64,000 nucleotides of DNA from Rhizobiaceae bacterium (GTDB lineage Bacteria > Pseudomonadota > Alphaproteobacteria > Rhizobiales > Rhizobiaceae): NCBI GenBank assembly GCA_016763155.1, contig JAESUH010000217.1, forward strand, positions 1 to 64,000. Reading direction: 5' to 3'. Below the pieces are notes generated by a model, which did not search any database, was not told the origin of the DNA, and was given only the letters and a program-made list of their open reading frames with translations. A program made the translations under genes and the position numbers. Positions 60,429-64,000 of this stretch are shown in pieces. The number at the start of each line of letters is the position of its first letter. Position 1 is the stretch's first letter.

Positions 60429-60938
60429 ATGGCCGAACAGAAATCCAGCTACACCTATGAAGAAATACTGACCTGCTCCAGCGGGGAAATGTTTGGACCG
60501 GGCAATGCCCAATTACCGATGCCGCCCATGTTGATGGTGCATCGCATTACCGATATCAGCGAAACTGGTGGAGAATTCGGCAAAGGATATATCCGAGCGG
60601 AGTTTGATATCACCGATGACCTTTGGTTCTTTGAATGCCATTTTCCTGGTGATCCGGTAATGCCTGGTTGCCTTGGGCTTGATGGTCTTTGGCAATTGAC
60701 CGGTTTTTACCTGGGTTGGCTGGGTGAACCTGGAAAAGGCCGCGCTATTGCTACTGGCGAAGTGAAGTTTAAAGGCATGGTTACCCCCTCCACCAAAAAA
60801 TTGGAGTTTGGCATTGATTTTCGCCGGGTTATGCGCGGAAAACTGGTGCTTGGCATCGCAAATGGATGGGTCAAAGCTGATGGCGAAACAATCTTTACAG
60901 CAAAAGATCTAAAAGTTTGCTTGTTTCAGGACGCCTGA
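60429..60938 (+). CDS. fabA: 3-hydroxyacyl-[ACP] dehydratase FabA
   Basis: [30 protein letters not shown], FabA signature. Confidence 0.95.
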   Translation: MAEQKSSYTYEEILTCSSGEMFGPGNAQLPMPPMLMVHRITDISETGGEFGKGYIRAEFDITDDLWFFECHFPGDPVMPGCLGLDGLWQLTGFYLGWLGEPGKGRAIATGEVKFKGMVTPSTKKLEFGIDFRRVMRGKLVLGIANGWVKADGETIFTAKDLKVCLFQDA

Positions 60939-61033
60939 TCTGCTTCAAAACAATTCGACATTATATACACATATTGGAGCCTTAGAACTCCTTTGAACAC
61001 TTTTTAGTCTCCTTAGAGAAAGGATCGTCCGCC

Positions 61034-62248
61034 ATGAAACGCGTAGTAATAACCGGCATGGGTGTTGTTTCTTCAATCGGCAATAACCATCAGGAAGTGC
61101 TTTCTTCCCTGAAAGAAGCAAGATCTGGAATCACACCTGCGGAAGACTATAAAAAGTACGACTTTCGCTGTCAGGTGCACGGAGCGCCAGACCTTGATCC
61201 GTTCGAGGTTCTTGATCGCCGGACGGCTCGTTTTATGTCTAAGGGCACTGCGTGGAACTATATTGCCATGGAAGAGGCAATTACTGATTCAGGCCTTGAA
61301 GAAAGTGACATTATCAATCCGCGTACCGGTATTATTATGGGATCGGGCGGACCTTCCACCAAGATAATTGTAGAAGCTGCGGCAACGACAGTAGAACGCG
61401 GACCAAAACGCATTGGGCCAACGGCCGTGCCAAAGGCCATGAGTTCTACCGCATCTGCGGTGCTGGCAACCCAGTTTAAGATCAAGGGCGTGAATTATTC
61501 GATTTCATCTGCCTGTGCCACATCCAATCACTGCATTGGCAATGCTTATGAAACCATCCAAATTGGCAAGCAGGAAGTTATTTTTGCCGGTGGGTCTGAG
61601 GATCTCGATTGGACCATGTCCAATATTTTTGATGCTATGGGCGCCATGTCGAAACACAATGACACACCTTTAACCGCTTCACGTCCTTATGATGTGACAC
61701 GGGACGGATTTGTTATTGCGGGTGGTGCAGGTGTTCTGGTGCTTGAAGAATTGGAACATGCCAAAGCGCGTGGCGCAAAAATTTACGGTGAAATTGTTGG
61801 TTATGGCGCCACATCTGATGGCGCTGATATGGTTGCACCATCCGGCGAAGGTGCTGTTCGTTGCATGCAAATGGCGCTGGATACCGTTAATGATCCAATC
61901 GACTACATCAACCCTCATGGCACCTCGACCCCTGTGGGCGATCTCAAGGAAATTGAGTCCATTCGGAAAGTCTTCGGCGCAAATTGCCCACCAATTTCCG
62001 GAACGAAAGCCCTGACCGGCCATTCACTTGGCGCAACTGGTGTTCAGGAAGCGATTTACTCCCTTATGATGATGAATAACGATTTCATTTGTGAAAGCGC
62101 GCATATTACCGAACTTGACCCGGCTTTTGCCGACATGAACATTGTGCGTGAGCGCATTGATGGGGTGAAACTCAACACCGTTCTTTCTAACTCCTTCGGT
62201 TTTGGTGGCACCAATGCCACACTGGCATTTCAGCGCTATAATGGTTGA
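61034..62248 (+). CDS. fabB: 3-oxoacyl-[ACP] synthase I FabB
   Basis: KAS motifs ([36 protein letters not shown]). Confidence 0.95.
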   Translation: MKRVVITGMGVVSSIGNNHQEVLSSLKEARSGITPAEDYKKYDFRCQVHGAPDLDPFEVLDRRTARFMSKGTAWNYIAMEEAITDSGLEESDIINPRTGIIMGSGGPSTKIIVEAAATTVERGPKRIGPTAVPKAMSSTASAVLATQFKIKGVNYSISSACATSNHCIGNAYETIQIGKQEVIFAGGSEDLDWTMSNIFDAMGAMSKHNDTPLTASRPYDVTRDGFVIAGGAGVLVLEELEHAKARGAKIYGEIVGYGATSDGADMVAPSGEGAVRCMQMALDTVNDPIDYINPHGTSTPVGDLKEIESIRKVFGANCPPISGTKALTGHSLGATGVQEAIYSLMMMNNDFICESAHITELDPAFADMNIVRERIDGVKLNTVLSNSFGFGGTNATLAFQRYNG

Positions 62249-62260
62249 TTGGATCGGTTG

Positions 62261-63067
62261 ATGAGCACATTGATGAAAGGCAAACGCGGCCTGATAATGG
62301 GGGTTGCCAATAACCACTCCATTGCTTGGGGTATTGCGAAAAAGCTTTCCGAGGCCGGTGCTGAACTGGCCTTTACCTATCAAGGTGACATGTTTGCCAA
62401 GCGCGTTAAACCGCTAGCCGAAAGCCTTGGTTCAGATTTGCTCATTTCATGTGACGTGGAAGACATTGCCTCTGTCGACGCATTGTTTGAAACCCTGAAG
62501 GAAAAATGGGGAAAAATTGATTTTGTCGTCCATGCAATTGCATTTTCTGACAAGAATGAACTCAAAGGCCTTTATGCAGATACCAGCCGCGAGAACTTTA
62601 CCAAAACCATGTTGATATCCTGCTTTTCGTTTACAGAAATCGCTAAACGCGCAGCGGAAATGATGAATGATGGCGGAGCAATGCTCACCCTTACATATGG
62701 CGGATCAACAAGGGTAATGCCCAATTACAACGTGATGGGAGTTGCCAAGGCGGCGCTGGAGGCAAGTGTTAGATATCTTGCCACTGATTATGGACCGCAG
62801 GGTATTCGGGTGAACGCGATATCCGCAGGCCCTGTACGCACTCTTGCAGGCTCTGGGGTAGCTGACGCCCGTGCCATGTACAATTTTCAAAAGAACAACG
62901 CCCCCTTACGGCGCACCGTTGAACTTTCTGAAATTGGCGGATCAGCATTATACCTATTGTCAGAATTGTCTTCAGGGGTGACGGGTGAAATTCACTATGT
63001 GGATAGCGGTTATTCAACCCTCTCCATGCCGCGCGCAGAAATAATGCAGAAGCTGGATAAGTTTTAG
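62261..63067 (+). CDS. fabI: Enoyl-[ACP] reductase FabI
   Basis: GVANNHSIAWGIAKKLSEAGAELAFTYQ, YNVMGVAKAALEASVRYLA. ATG at 62261 preferred. Confidence 0.93.
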   Translation: MSTLMKGKRGLIMGVANNHSIAWGIAKKLSEAGAELAFTYQGDMFAKRVKPLAESLGSDLLISCDVEDIASVDALFETLKEKWGKIDFVVHAIAFSDKNELKGLYADTSRENFTKTMLISCFSFTEIAKRAAEMMNDGGAMLTLTYGGSTRVMPNYNVMGVAKAALEASVRYLATDYGPQGIRVNAISAGPVRTLAGSGVADARAMYNFQKNNAPLRRTVELSEIGGSALYLLSELSSGVTGEIHYVDSGYSTLSMPRAEIMQKLDKF

Positions 63068-63073
63068 AGCGCT

Positions 63074-63214
63074 CTAACTCTGCTCATGCCCCCTCTTCAA
63101 GAATGATGGAATGATCGTTATTAAACCTTGAACTGCTGATTCCCACTCAGCTTCATCGCCATCATATTCATAGATAATTGCGATTCCATGCGTTGGACTT
63201 CTCCATACAGCTAG
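63074..63214 (-). pseudogene. Short C-terminal coding remnant without start codon (LAVWRSPTHGIAIIYEYDGDEAEWESAVQGLITIIPSFLKRGHEQS*)
   Basis: Manual translation gives 46 protein-like codons bounded upstream by an in-frame stop and lacking ATG. Absent from the ORF track. Confidence 0.4.
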
Positions 63215-63250
63215 TTAGTTAATTACGCCGCGGCAGCTTTAAGAAGCAAT

Positions 63251-64000
63251 TCAATTTCCAAATATCATGGCATCCTGGCGCTTACGCATTTCTACGAGTG
63301 CTGAATTAGCCGGCAAAGTAATGTTTTCACTTGTTATTAAGCCGCCTTTGGAAATTGGTGCCGTTACAGTAGCGCCCTTTAACAGGCCACAGGGAATGGC
63401 CATTTGGCTGCGCGCTTCAGGTACGCTCATTACCCAGGAGCGGTAACAATATTCACCGATTGCATCGAGGGTATCGCCGGCTTTTAAGCTTTTCTTTGCA
63501 ACGGCGCACACTTCTGCCACAGGCTTTGCCAGCGGCACCATATCCGCCTTACCGTAAAGCACGACCTTGGCACATGTGAGCGGCACTTCGAGGGAGGTCA
63601 AATGGTAAGGCCGATGGAAAGTGAAATACGGACCTTTGCCGATTTTCAAATCTTCCATGCGCTCACTCACTCGCGGATGAGACATTTTTGCCACGACAAA
63701 TACGCCGGGCGACACGCCTTTACCGATGGAAAAATCAACACAGCCAACCCTTGATAATACGCCCCCATCAGATTTGGGTATCAGGACTGAGGATAATTCA
63801 TCTACTGAAGCTGCCGGTCCATGCATGCCCGGTTTATCGGGCAACAAGCCGGTAGCATTGGCAATGGCTGCCATTTCCACCATGGTTTTCGAGCCATCAA
63901 TGAATTCCACGAGAAGGCGCACATTCATGTTTCGCGCTTCGGCTTCTTCTCTGTAATCGTCGGGCACGGCATCAAAATCCAGCGGATTATTTTTGCCCTT
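63251..64000 (-). CDS. COG4091-type predicted homoserine dehydrogenase/SAF-domain oxidoreductase, N-terminus beyond window
   Basis: Frame stays open past 63967 to the window edge (KGKNNPLDFDAVPDDYREEAEARN..). SAF-like C-terminus. Confidence 0.75.
   Translation of the reverse strand, partial: KGKNNPLDFDAVPDDYREEAEARNMNVRLLVEFIDGSKTMVEMAAIANATGLLPDKPGMHGPAASVDELSSVLIPKSDGGVLSRVGCVDFSIGKGVSPGVFVVAKMSHPRVSERMEDLKIGKGPYFTFHRPYHLTSLEVPLTCAKVVLYGKADMVPLAKPVAEVCAVAKKSLKAGDTLDAIGEYCYRSWVMSVPEARSQMAIPCGLLKGATVTAPISKGGLITSENITLPANSALVEMRKRQDAMIFGN

Overview
The window is a gene-dense chromosomal segment from an alphaproteobacterium, probably Rhizobiales-like. That inference rests on Irr next to fabA-fabB-fabI, a Rhizobiales-style interspersed repeat and many HAAT/Liv-type transporters. 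I see no rRNA, tRNA, CRISPR array, phage or transposase gene. Main blocks: (1) 1-4980, a DMT permease fragment plus a 2-aminoethylphosphonate-type ABC importer with a fused double permease. (2) maeB and ppdK. (3) 10.6-16.1 kb, a HExxH orphan protein, an SdhA/FrdA-like four-subunit complex and a two-subunit class I fumarase. (4) 16.3-27.0 kb, a Liv-type ABC importer followed by HAD hydrolase, class I amidotransferase, enoyl-CoA hydratase, acyl-CoA ligase, CoA-binding protein and O-acetylhomoserine sulfhydrylase. (5) 27.0-36.0 kb, a second Liv-type importer with PaaK-like and FadD-like ligases. (6) xdhABC. (7) 42.6-55.7 kb, a complete reductive pyrimidine catabolism locus (preTA, hydA, hyuC, aminotransferase, ThiXYZ-like ABC importer, RutR regulator) with RutR-like operators visible in the sequence. 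(8) dxs, a 2-hydroxyacid dehydrogenase, an SH3 protein, irr, fabA-fabB-fabI and a partial COG4091-type dehydrogenase. No clearly unprecedented system is proven. The best leads are the Lys-rich N-terminal extension on a LivF ATPase, the SDH-like/class I fumarase/importer block, the VOC protein and palindromic repeats in the pyrimidine operon, the HExxH orphan, and two decayed gene remnants that the ORF track does not flag as such.
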